From Deltaproteobacteria bacterium (GTDB lineage: Bacteria; Desulfobacterota; Desulfomonilia; UBA1062), in NCBI GenBank assembly GCA_029547185.1, contig JAKPPU010000200.1, positions 1 to 64,000 on the forward strand: 64,000 nt of DNA, written 5' to 3'. Positions 17,525-25,320 of this stretch are shown in pieces. Within the stretch, counting starts at the first letter, position 1; each line of letters begins with the position of its first letter. Made by a program: the position numbers and the translations under genes. Under the pieces are notes generated by a model. That model did no database searches. It was not told the DNA's origin and was given only the letters and a program-made list of their open reading frames with translations.

Positions 17525-18790
17525 TCAGTAGGGCCGCTCCCCGAACAGGATGTCGTGCCCGATAGCCAGAGTGAGGGCATCGTTGGAGCCGTCCTCGATG
17601 CGGGTGGAGGTGATGTCCCGGTAGAGCTTCTCGATCACGTACTCTTTCGTGAGCCCGTTGCCGCCGAAGATCTGCACGGCCTCCTGCGCGACCTCGAGCG
17701 CCATGTTCGTGTTGTAGACCTTCGAGGCCATGGAGTATGCCGTCACCGGCGGGAAGCTGTAGAGGTTGAACTTCATGACGTTGCGGGAGAGCTGTCTGCC
17801 CGCCTCGATCTTGATGAACATCTCCGCGAGCTTTCTCTGGACGTCCTGGTGCTCGCACAGGGGCTTGCCTCCCTGGATCCGCTCTTTTGAATAGCGGAGC
17901 GTCTCTTCGAACGCGGCCCGGGCACCGCCCAGGCCGAAGATCGCCATGTGAGCGTTCGCGGCGCCCAGGACGAGGTCGGTCATATTCTCATATGCCTCCT
18001 CGTCGCAGACGATCCGGTCTTTGGAGACGCGCACGTCGTCGAAGTAGATCTCGCCCTGAGGAAGGTCCCTCTGGCCGATCTTCTCGAGTGCCTTGCCCCT
18101 CGTGACACCCTTGGCGTTCAGGTCGGCAATGGCGATGCCGCCACCGGACATGCCCTTCGATTTGTCGGCCCCGAAGAAGAGCAGCGACAGGGTGGCTATG
18201 GTGCCGTTCGAGACCCATGCGGCCTTCTGTCCGTTCAAGATCCAGTCGTCCCCGTCTTTTCTTCCCACGAGCTGATGGCTTATCTTGGGATTGTGGAAGT
18301 GGGGCTGGAACGGGGTCAGGATATCGGAGCCGTGCTCGGGCTCGGTGATGGCCCAGCAGCCGATCATCGAGCAGTCCTTGTCAGCGACATAGGGCTTGAT
18401 GAGAAGGTCTTCGAGCTCGGGATAATCGGGGAGGATCATGGCGGCAAAGAAGGTGGGGAACACATCGACGCCCAGGGAAACGGTGAGCCCGATGCTGCCG
18501 ACGGCCATCTCCTCGAAGAAGATGTGGAGACCCAAAGGGTCGAGTCCGATGCCTCCGTATTCTTCGGGAATAAAGATGGTGTGGTATCCGAGATCGTGCA
18601 TCTTCTTCATGACGTCCCAGTAGGGAGAGCCTTCCCTGATGACGTCCTCGGCCGACATCTTGTCGAGCTCGATGGAGACGGGCCTGACCACCTCGGTTGC
18701 AAACTTTCTCACGGATTTCTTGAGTTCATCGTGATCGTCGGTATACTGGCAAAGATCCCCCTGCTGGATCTCTAAATAATCGTATGCCAC
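17525..18790 (-). CDS. Acyl-CoA dehydrogenase
   Basis: 421 residues with the whole acyl-CoA dehydrogenase fold: helical N-terminus, the MIGCWAITEPEHGSD flavin/substrate segment (about 140-155), the middle beta domain, and the C-terminal helices with EVAQEAVQIFGGNGLTKEY. It would introduce a 2,3-double bond into an acyl-CoA using FAD. In the active-site segment YRDITSTRIEDGSND the position that is Glu in IYEGT-type enzymes aligns with Asp400, with Glu399 before it. That departure suggests an atypical substrate. The partner electron carrier (EtfAB) is not in the window. It sits between the CoA-ligase and thiolase genes. Confidence 0.9.
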   Translation of the reverse strand: MAYDYLEIQQGDLCQYTDDHDELKKSVRKFATEVVRPVSIELDKMSAEDVIREGSPYWDVMKKMHDLGYHTIFIPEEYGGIGLDPLGLHIFFEEMAVGSIGLTVSLGVDVFPTFFAAMILPDYPELEDLLIKPYVADKDCSMIGCWAITEPEHGSDILTPFQPHFHNPKISHQLVGRKDGDDWILNGQKAAWVSNGTIATLSLLFFGADKSKGMSGGGIAIADLNAKGVTRGKALEKIGQRDLPQGEIYFDDVRVSKDRIVCDEEAYENMTDLVLGAANAHMAIFGLGGARAAFEETLRYSKERIQGGKPLCEHQDVQRKLAEMFIKIEAGRQLSRNVMKFNLYSFPPVTAYSMASKVYNTNMALEVAQEAVQIFGGNGLTKEYVIEKLYRDITSTRIEDGSNDALTLAIGHDILFGERPY

Positions 18791-18867
18791 TAGAGTTCTC
18801 CTTTCATTTAAATTTTTATTCTTAAAGCAATCAATCTATCATCACGCTCAATCCGTCCGCACGCTCG

Positions 18868-20475
18868 TCAGCGGCCGGCCGAAAAGTTGTAGACGTTCTG
18901 TGCGTCTTTCCTGAACTCGTCCCTCAGGATCCGGTCGAGGTTCTTTTCCGAGGCGCTCTTGGGGATCTCGCTCACGATCTGGAGATAGGAAGGTATCGAG
19001 TTGTTATCGAGGCTCTCCTTGAGTCTCTTGAAAATGCCGGCAGGATCGACGGCTTTTCCCGCTGCAGGCACGACAGCGGCCACAATGTCGCTCTCTCCGG
19101 GTGCTCCGGTCTCAGCCGGGATCCCGTAGACGCAGACATCGGTGACCTCGTCGAGGTCGGCCAGGACTTTCTCGATGTATTCGGGCTGGATGAAGTCGCC
19201 GTGCCGGCGCAGGCCCCCGCCTTTCCTGAAATCGAAGAAGAACCAGCCGTTTTCGTCACGGTGGCACATGTCGCCCGACCTGAGGATGCCGCCCCTCGTC
19301 TTTGCCTCCGAAGCCTCTTTCTTGCCGACGTATTCGACCTCGGCCTTCCCTTCCTTGGGGATGAAGATGAGCTCGCCGATCTCTCCGGGATCGCACTCGG
19401 TATCATCATCACGCACGACCTTCATCTCCATGACGCCCTCGAGCGTCTTGCCGAACGATCCGATGGGGCCTGAACCCGGAGGATTGTGGGCGAATCCGCC
19501 CTCCACGGCTGCATACCATTCATGGATCTTGACATCGAACCGCTGCTCGAAATCTTCCCAGATGGCCCGCGGCGTTCCTGCGCTGATGACCTTTTTCACC
19601 GGGTTGTCTGCATCGTTTGCCTGCCTCGGCTCGCTGTAGATGCCCATCATCATGCCGCCCAAAAGGGAGAAGGTGGTGCAGCCGTTGCTCCGGCAGATGT
19701 CCCAGAGCCTGCTCTTGGTGAACTTCCGGCTGATGACCGAGGGAATGCTCAGCATGAGCGAAGGCACCAGGGTGACGGCCTGGGCATTGCCGTGGGTGAG
19801 AGACAATCCGGTATAGAGCTTGTCCGCCTCCGTATAACCCCAGACAAACTGTGCGAGGAGCTTGAACATGGGCATCCGGTTTCCCTTGACCACCACACCC
19901 TTGGGGTCGCCCGTGGTGCCGGAGGTGTAGATGATCTCGAAGGGCGCCTTGATATCGTTGTTCCTTCCGTCGGGCGGAGGGACGGAAGGCCCCTCGAGGA
20001 TTTCATTCAGGCTCGGATATTTGGAGCTCATGTCCGAATCGAAGCCGGGCTTGTAGACCACCCCGAAAACCTTCACCCCGGGAAGCTCGGAGAGCGACCT
20101 CTCCACCTCCGGCCTGAACTCGTCGGTGAAGATAACACCTTTCGAGGAAGAGTCCTTGATCTGGTAGCTCAGCTTGCTCCCCTTTGACCGCGGATCGATT
20201 GGGACGACGATTGCCCCCAGGATCGAGGCTGCCCCCAGGCAGTAGAGGAATTCCGGATGGTTCCTCATGACGAGACTGAAGGAGTCGCCCTTGCCGATAC
20301 CCTGACTTTTGAGCCATTTGGCCACCTTCGAGATGTTCTCGAAAAGGTTCGCATAGCTCAGCGGCTCGTTCGGATATTCCCCATTCTCGAAGGTTATTAC
20401 CTTGAAATCAGGAATCTTTTCACACTTCACCATCAATTCGTCAAAGAACAGGCCTTCCGTGATGCTTTCTGCCAT
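18868..20475 (-). CDS. Acyl-CoA synthetase (AMP-forming)
   Basis: 535 residues, class-I adenylate-forming enzyme. The ATP-binding loop reads IIYTSGTTGDPKGVVVKG (about 180-200). The A5-like motif is EWYAAVEGG, the hinge aspartate/arginine region is RSGDMCHRDENGWFFF, and a C-terminal EKNLDR supplies the expected catalytic Lys. It would activate a carboxylic acid with ATP and CoA as the first step of the pathway in this operon. The closest resemblance is to carnitine/crotonobetaine- and medium-chain-type ligases. It follows the SCP2 gene by 55 bp and precedes the dehydrogenase by 77 bp. The substrate is inferred only from neighbours. Confidence 0.9.
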   Translation of the reverse strand: MAESITEGLFFDELMVKCEKIPDFKVITFENGEYPNEPLSYANLFENISKVAKWLKSQGIGKGDSFSLVMRNHPEFLYCLGAASILGAIVVPIDPRSKGSKLSYQIKDSSSKGVIFTDEFRPEVERSLSELPGVKVFGVVYKPGFDSDMSSKYPSLNEILEGPSVPPPDGRNNDIKAPFEIIYTSGTTGDPKGVVVKGNRMPMFKLLAQFVWGYTEADKLYTGLSLTHGNAQAVTLVPSLMLSIPSVISRKFTKSRLWDICRSNGCTTFSLLGGMMMGIYSEPRQANDADNPVKKVISAGTPRAIWEDFEQRFDVKIHEWYAAVEGGFAHNPPGSGPIGSFGKTLEGVMEMKVVRDDDTECDPGEIGELIFIPKEGKAEVEYVGKKEASEAKTRGGILRSGDMCHRDENGWFFFDFRKGGGLRRHGDFIQPEYIEKVLADLDEVTDVCVYGIPAETGAPGESDIVAAVVPAAGKAVDPAGIFKRLKESLDNNSIPSYLQIVSEIPKSASEKNLDRILRDEFRKDAQNVYNFSAGR

Positions 20476-20530
20476 AGAACTCCCCCTCTCGTAGGATTTG
20501 CAGACGCCGGATAAGTACAGGTGCTTATAA

Positions 20531-20914
20531 CTACAGCCCGTATTTCGACATGAAACCGGGATACATCTCGAAGGCGGGCTTCACCAGAGGGAGAAGCTTC
20601 ATGACCTTGGAGATGTTGCCCTTCGAGACGATCTTTCTCTTTGCGAGCGCCACCGGCAGGCTGATCTCTTTTTTCCAGTAGGCATGGCAGGTATCGCCGG
20701 AGAGCTTCATGGTGACATCGGGCTTGAGGCTCTGCTCGCCGAACTCGATTCCGTCCGGGCCGGCCCAGATGATCGCCGGGGGATCAGAGATCTCGAACTT
20801 GATCTGGATGCCCGTACTCTTCAGACCTCCGCTGAAATCATCCCGTTCGTACAGGTACTTCCAGAAACTCCCCAGTGTTTCATACAGATGTTCCGTACTC
20901 TTGAAAACTGGCAT
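20531..20914 (-). CDS. SCP2 sterol-carrier domain protein
   Basis: 127 residues covering a single SCP2 lipid-binding domain. Recognisable features are KFEISDPPAIIWAG, KPDVTMKLSGDTCHAYWKK and the alternating hydrophobic C-terminus GNISKVMKLLPLVKPAF. Such domains bind acyl-CoAs, sterols or other bulky lipids in a hydrophobic pocket and may present them to partner enzymes. It is the first gene of the operon that continues through ligase, dehydrogenase and thiolase, and it lies directly behind a sigma-54 promoter. In animals SCP2 is fused to the SCP-x thiolase; here the two are separate genes of one transcript. Confidence 0.88.
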   Translation of the reverse strand: MPVFKSTEHLYETLGSFWKYLYERDDFSGGLKSTGIQIKFEISDPPAIIWAGPDGIEFGEQSLKPDVTMKLSGDTCHAYWKKEISLPVALAKRKIVSKGNISKVMKLLPLVKPAFEMYPGFMSKYGL

Positions 20915-21009
20915 AAAACCTCCTCCTTATCGCGAAGAAAAAATCATTCCCTTGTTTGATTTCTCCCTGTCCGAGCAAAATGACAAATAAGACCAACTTA
21001 TTGTCTTAC

Positions 21010-21025
21010 AGCAATGAGCATGCCA
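21010..21025 (-). promoter_or_regulatory. Sigma-54 (-24/-12) promoter of the SCP2/CoA operon
   Basis: On the minus strand TGGCATGCTCATTGCT matches the RpoN consensus: TGGCA at -24, TTGCT at -12, and GG-N10-GC spacing. Transcription would begin near 21000, about 85 nt before the SCP2 ATG at 20914. An NtrC-type activator gene lies immediately upstream (21218-22585), which makes local control likely. Confidence 0.75.
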
Positions 21026-21098
21026 GAATGGCTATGAATCAAATATCTCTTAAATTAACAATCAGTTATGAGCAAACAGCCTCTGAGGCCACTCTCGA

Positions 21099-21126
21099 GG
21101 AGCGGACCGGAGGCCGCTCCCTTTTT
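21099..21126 (+). terminator. Terminator-like hairpin in the operon control region
   Basis: GGAGCGG (21099-21105) pairs with CCGCTCC (21114-21120) and is followed on the plus strand by CTTTTT. It has the form of a plus-strand Rho-independent terminator, yet no plus-strand gene ends here. It could end a small RNA or an antisense transcript, or the dyad could serve as an activator-binding site about 100 bp upstream of the sigma-54 start. Confidence 0.45.
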
Positions 21127-21181
21127 GCAGGCGTGCAAAAACAACCTCTCAATTCAGCGGGAAGTCAGCAGATCGACAGCT

Positions 21182-21211
21182 TTTGCATTTCTTCCAACGA
21201 TTTGCATTTCT
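21182..21211. promoter_or_regulatory. Direct repeats TTTGCATTTCT, possible enhancer sites
   Basis: Two identical 11-bp repeats begin at 21182 and 21201, 19 bp apart (close to two helical turns). They lie about 180-210 bp upstream of the predicted sigma-54 start, the usual distance for an NtrC-type upstream activating sequence. They are also just past the stop of the regulator gene. The role is inferred from position and spacing. Confidence 0.4.
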
Positions 21212-21217
21212 GCCTAA

Positions 21218-22585
21218 CTAATTGTGGAGTCTATTCTTTTTGCGGTAGAGCGTTGAGAGGTCGAGCCCGGATATCCGGGCCGCCTTTTTCATATCGCTTC
21301 CCGCGTGCTTCATGAGCTTCTCGATGTACCCCTTCTCGAAGGAAATCCTCGCCTGCTCGTAATCGAGGATCTTTTCACCGGAAAGGTCGCCATCCCCTGC
21401 TGACAGCCTGTATTCGGGAGGGAAGTCCTTCACGTCGATGACCTTTGACCGGGTCATCACGATGAGCCTCTCGACGAGGTTCTGCATCTCCCGAACATTA
21501 CCTTCCCAGTGCAGCTTCTGGAGAAAAGAGACGGCTGCCGGGGTGAATTCCTTGGGCGCTATCGAGTTTCTCTCGCAGATCTCGTTCATGAAGCAATCCA
21601 GAAGGAGCGGGATGTCCTCCGCCCGTTCCCTCAAGGGAGGGAGATCGATCTTGATGACATTGATCCTGTAGAAAAGATCCTTCCTGAAATCGCCCTTTTT
21701 CACTGCGGACGCGAGATCCCTGTTCGTCGAGGAGATGAGCCGGAAGTCGACCTTGATCACCTTCGTCCCTCCGACCCGCATGATCTCTCCCTCCTGGAGG
21801 ACCCTGAGAAGCCGGACCTGAAAAGACCGGTTCGTCTCGGTGATCTCATCGAGGAAGATCGTGCCGCCGTTTGCAGCCTCGAAGTATCCCGGGGTCGTCT
21901 TGTCGGCGCCGGTAAAGGCCCCCTTCTCATACCCGAAGAGGGTAGGCTCGAGGAGAGATTCGCTGAGCGCCCCGCAGTTCACGGCAAAGAAGGGCTCATC
22001 CCTTCGGTTGCTGTTCATGTGGATGTAGCGTGCGATGATCTCCTTGCCCGTTCCCGATTCCCCCTGGATGAGGACCGGGCTGTCCAGCATGGAGGCGCGG
22101 GCGGCGAGGTCCACGACGTTTGCCATAGACCTGCACGAATAGACCATCCTGATCTTGCCGGTGCGCTCCGCCACCTGGTTTTTCAGCCGCTCGTTCTCCT
22201 TGATGAGCCTCTTGCGGTCCAGGGCGTTCCTGATGTCGAGCTTGATCTTGTCGATGCTCCCGAACGGCTTCGTGAAGAAGTCATTCGCGCCGAGCCTCAT
22301 GGCGTCGATCACGGAATCCATGTCCCCATAGGCGGACACCATGATGACCATGGTGTCGGTGTCCGAAGAGCGGATGTTTTTGAGCACCTCCATCCCGTTC
22401 ACCTCGGGCATCATGATATCCATGATGATGAGGTCGATGCACTCGTTCTTCCACGACTGGAGGGCCTCCCTGCCGTTCTTTGCAAAGACGAGCGTGTAGT
22501 TTTCGTCCATGAGGATGTTCTGAAAAAAGGTGCGGGTGTAGTCTTCGTCGTCTACGATGAGTATCTCCGGTTTGACCTCTTTCAT
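21218..22585 (-). CDS. NtrC-family sigma-54-dependent response regulator
   Basis: 455 residues from the ATG at 22585 (AAGGAAAGC upstream); an upstream extension overlapping the kinase gene is not needed. A receiver domain (about 8-120) has phospho-acceptor Asp56 in IIMDIMMP. An AAA+ domain (about 145-375) has GESGTGKE and the sigma-54-contacting loop GAFTGA. A Fis-type helix-turn-helix ends the protein (KKAARISGLDLSTLYRKKNRL). It is encoded 11 bp after the histidine kinase, so the two form a pair. Its natural target is the sigma-54 promoter directly downstream at 21010-21025, although it may act elsewhere too. Confidence 0.94.
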   Translation of the reverse strand: MKEVKPEILIVDDEDYTRTFFQNILMDENYTLVFAKNGREALQSWKNECIDLIIMDIMMPEVNGMEVLKNIRSSDTDTMVIMVSAYGDMDSVIDAMRLGANDFFTKPFGSIDKIKLDIRNALDRKRLIKENERLKNQVAERTGKIRMVYSCRSMANVVDLAARASMLDSPVLIQGESGTGKEIIARYIHMNSNRRDEPFFAVNCGALSESLLEPTLFGYEKGAFTGADKTTPGYFEAANGGTIFLDEITETNRSFQVRLLRVLQEGEIMRVGGTKVIKVDFRLISSTNRDLASAVKKGDFRKDLFYRINVIKIDLPPLRERAEDIPLLLDCFMNEICERNSIAPKEFTPAAVSFLQKLHWEGNVREMQNLVERLIVMTRSKVIDVKDFPPEYRLSAGDGDLSGEKILDYEQARISFEKGYIEKLMKHAGSDMKKAARISGLDLSTLYRKKNRLHN

Positions 22586-22596
22586 GTGCTTTCCTT

Positions 22597-24357
22597 TTAG
22601 CCCGTTATGGCAGGGAGAATGATCGTGAATGCCGTTCCCTTCCCGACCTCGCTCTCGACCTCGATTCTTCCCTTGTGATCCTGGATGATCCAATAGACGA
22701 GACTCAGGCCTATCCCTGTTCCTGAATCTTCGCTCTTCGTTGTGAAAAACGGCTCGAATATCCTCGGCAGGTCATTCTTGGGGATGCCGCGGCCGTTGTC
22801 TTTTATCGATATTTCCACCTGGTTGCCCATTCCGTAAACGCCCGAGCACGAGACCTCGACCTTTCCCACGCCGTCTGTCGCCTGGGCCCCGTTATAGAGG
22901 ACGTTCATGAATGCCTGCTGGAGGAGGACCGGATCGCCCCGGACAAAGGGTACGGGGTGGAAGTTCCTTGCAAGCTCGACCTTCTGGAAGAGAGAATGTC
23001 TGGTCACGAACTCGATGCTTGCATTGAGGACGTCCTGAACATTCACCGTCACCCAGGCGTTTTTCTCGGGCTTCCTCGAAAAGCTCAGCAACCGTGATAT
23101 GGTCTCGTGGCAGGTGACCCCCGCCTCCCGGATCATCTTCAGCAGGGCGTAGTTCTTGTCCGACTGGTCCATTCTGCGCAGGAGCACGTCGCTGATATTC
23201 ATGACCCCCACGAGGGGGTTGTTGAGCTGGTGGGCAAGGGCGCTCACGAGCTCGCCGATGAAGTTCATCTTCTGTGACTGGATGAGGTTCTTCCTGAGCT
23301 TTTCCCTCTCTTCGATGTCCACCCCGAGGAGCAGGGTGGCGATATTCTTTCCCGATTCGCTGTCCTTGATCTTCGTGGCATAGATCTCGACCTGGAAGGC
23401 AGTCTTGTCGAACCGGTAGATGTTCATGGTATCGAACCAGAGCGTGTTCGCCTCCATGGCCTGATAGAGCTTGGGGAGCTCTTCGGGCGGGAAAAAACGG
23501 TCAACCGGTGTGTTGAATACCTGGTGCGGAGAGAATCCGAGGATGCGCTCGGCCGTCTTGTTGAAGCTGACGATCCTCCTCCTGCTGTCCGTCGTAATGA
23601 CCATATTGGGCGATGCGTCGAGGACCTGGGCGAGAAAGATCTTCGACTGCCTGAGCTTCTGTCCTGCTTTTTCGGCCCTGCGCTTCTCGCGGTAGAGCTC
23701 GTCTTCGATCTCGATGAAGAGAACGGTCCAGCCCGTCTCCTCGAGCCTGTACCCGAAGAACTTGATGATCATGTCCTTCCGGTAGAACTGGGGATAGTAG
23801 TGGTCGATGAACACGGAAACCTGCTTCTGCCCGCCCTCGAAAAGCGCTTTGTACATGTCCTCGACCTTGGGATGCTCGTAGGCCTTCGGATACACATCCC
23901 GCATGTGCCGGTTCAGGAGATCTTCCCTTTTCATGCGGGAATTCTCTTCCTGCTTCTTGTTTATATAGACGATGTTGCCTGCTTCGTTGATGAGCATTAT
24001 CCCGATGGGCGCCTCTTCGATTACCGTCATGAGGTTCTTGTTCTGTTCGCGCAGAAACTTCAGCTCGGGGGGTTCCACCCTGGCGTCTTTGCCCTCCTCT
24101 TTGGGGACGAAACGGAAGCATACGAGATCGCCCGCCTCCATGACGTGGACATCCGCAAGACCTTCCCGGACGGGTATGCAATTTAAAACAAAGTCAGAGC
24201 CGAACCTCCCTTCAGAGATACGCCCGGCAAGATCGGGAAAATGCTTCGAGAGGGCATCATCTTTTGCGATTTCCCCCTGCAGGGAAAGCAGGGACGCTCC
24301 CCGATTGGAAGAAACCACCTTCAGGTCTTTTCCGGTAATGACCAAGCCCTCGTTCAT
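22597..24357 (-). CDS. PAS-domain histidine kinase, partner of the NtrC-type regulator
   Basis: 586 residues without clear membrane segments. It has an N-terminal PAS-like region (about 1-85) and two further PAS domains (about 105-215 and 245-350). A HisKA domain carries ALAHQLNNPLVGVM (phospho-acceptor His about 370), and a HATPase_c domain ends the protein (DNGRGIPKNDLPRIFEPFF, GTGIGLSLVYWI). It would sense a cytoplasmic signal and phosphorylate the adjacent regulator. The ATG at 24357 lacks a strong ribosome-binding site, so the true start could be a little downstream. The signal is unknown; the adjoining lipid/CoA operon suggests an acid or its CoA ester. Confidence 0.9.
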   Translation of the reverse strand: MNEGLVITGKDLKVVSSNRGASLLSLQGEIAKDDALSKHFPDLAGRISEGRFGSDFVLNCIPVREGLADVHVMEAGDLVCFRFVPKEEGKDARVEPPELKFLREQNKNLMTVIEEAPIGIMLINEAGNIVYINKKQEENSRMKREDLLNRHMRDVYPKAYEHPKVEDMYKALFEGGQKQVSVFIDHYYPQFYRKDMIIKFFGYRLEETGWTVLFIEIEDELYREKRRAEKAGQKLRQSKIFLAQVLDASPNMVITTDSRRRIVSFNKTAERILGFSPHQVFNTPVDRFFPPEELPKLYQAMEANTLWFDTMNIYRFDKTAFQVEIYATKIKDSESGKNIATLLLGVDIEEREKLRKNLIQSQKMNFIGELVSALAHQLNNPLVGVMNISDVLLRRMDQSDKNYALLKMIREAGVTCHETISRLLSFSRKPEKNAWVTVNVQDVLNASIEFVTRHSLFQKVELARNFHPVPFVRGDPVLLQQAFMNVLYNGAQATDGVGKVEVSCSGVYGMGNQVEISIKDNGRGIPKNDLPRIFEPFFTTKSEDSGTGIGLSLVYWIIQDHKGRIEVESEVGKGTAFTIILPAITG

Positions 24358-24503
24358 GGGTAATCCATTATATAAAAAGATCTTTACAATATACCACGTG
24401 ACAAGACTTTATTCCAGAACCTTTGTCGTCCATGAATCCTGCTTCACAAAGCGGAGCGGCAGAGAAGAATCCCCTGCCCCGACTCATGAATCTTCATAAA
24501 TTA

Positions 24504-24533
24504 TTGACAGGTACACCCTCTCCATGCCATAGT
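24504..24533 (+). promoter_or_regulatory. Candidate sigma-70 promoter of the LapA-domain gene
   Basis: A consensus TTGACA (24504-24509) is followed after 18 bp by CATAGT (24528-24533), which predicts a start near 24540 and a leader of about 23 nt before the ATG at 24563. The -35 box is perfect and the -10 box matches at four positions. Confidence 0.5.
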
Positions 24534-24562
24534 TCCGGCTACTACCCTTGGGGGAGTTTGAA

Positions 24563-24808
24563 ATGGCGTTTTCCGGGTTAAAGAGTAATCTGAAGCTCGT
24601 TTTCATAGGGATCGGGGTCTTCTGCCTCGTCATCTTCCTCTTTCAGAATTTCGAGATGACCTCCTTCCAGTTTCTCTTCTTCCATATTCTCGTAGCCCCC
24701 AAGCTGGTCGTGATCGGCGTGACCTTCCTCCTGGGCTTTGTCCTCGGCTACATCTATGCAAAGAAAAAAATCTGGGCCGAAGCCCGGAGAAACGAACCCC
24801 TCGTGTAG
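24563..24808 (+). CDS. LapA-domain (DUF1049) small membrane protein
   Basis: 81 residues from the ATG at 24563, preceded by GGGGGAG; a TTG five codons upstream lacks that spacing. Two hydrophobic segments (about 9-26 and 43-63) flank NFEMTSFQFLFFHI, the typical arrangement of the LapA/DUF1049 family. The basic tail (YAKKKIWAEARRN) should be cytoplasmic. In E. coli the related LapA works with LapB in controlling lipopolysaccharide synthesis. No lapB is adjacent here, so only the family, not the pathway, is supported. Confidence 0.8.
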   Translation: MAFSGLKSNLKLVFIGIGVFCLVIFLFQNFEMTSFQFLFFHILVAPKLVVIGVTFLLGFVLGYIYAKKKIWAEARRNEPLV

Positions 24809-24914
24809 TTCCTATCCCCTCGGGCTGGAAAATTTTCATAGCAATCAACTGTTGAAAGCAGAGTCATTTTCTTGTCCGTCAAGGTTCTTTATCCCACTCA
24901 AGAGCGTGCCCAAG

Positions 24915-25093
24915 GGAGACAGGGGTGCCCCTGGATGAACCATCGATCGCTTTTTTGCCAATGCAGACCGTACGGAGTCGGAGGCCTCATTGGCCCATGA
25001 ATGAGCGGAGCGAATCACGGGGGCGGCCGGAGATGCAGTCTGTGGATGCATCAAAAAGCGGTCCCCGGTGAAGGAAAGGTTGCCTCTGGCTCC
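24915..25093. repeat. Palindromic MITE-like repeat, copy A
   Basis: About 180 bp sharing several blocks in the same order with 44564-44756: AGGGGTGxCCCTGGATGAACC, TTTTGCCAATGCAG, GGAGTCGGAGGCCTC, TGCATCAAAA and GCGGTCCCCGGTGAAGG. The two halves are imperfect inverted repeats of each other (GCTTTTTTGCCAATGCA against TGCATCAAAAAGC). This copy has lost the clean right terminus. No reading frame is present. It fills much of the 24809-25320 gap. Confidence 0.75.
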
Positions 25094-25149
25094 CTCTTCT
25101 CCTGACGATATCTTTATTATTCAGAGAAGGGAGCTGGAAGCACACTATC

Positions 25150-25260
25150 CCATGGATCCCCGTTTTCACGAGGCGTCATAGAGAGGAATGCGCTCTCTGT
25201 CCTTGCTCATCGTAAACTATTCCTCAAGTTAACGCCTATGCGCCTTCGCAGGAATGACAA
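25150..25260. repeat. Dispersed composite repeat, copy 2
   Basis: Blocks GGATCCCCGTTTTCACG, GAGAGGAATGCGCTC, TCAAGTTAACGCCTATG and CGCAGGAATGACA follow the same order as in 9575-9700, with scattered substitutions. It sits next to the palindromic repeat at 24915-25093. The remaining 60 bp before the icd stop show nothing recognisable. Confidence 0.65.
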
Positions 25261-25320
25261 AGGAGAGGACGGGAACGACAGAATAGTTACTGCGAATCCG
25301 GTTTTCTCACTTATGCGCAG

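Noticed and set aside
21400-22700. The regulator starting at the far-upstream ATG (22693)
   Set aside because: The added 36 residues overlap the kinase 3' end and are low-complexity. ATG 22585 has AAGGAAA and begins the receiver domain directly.
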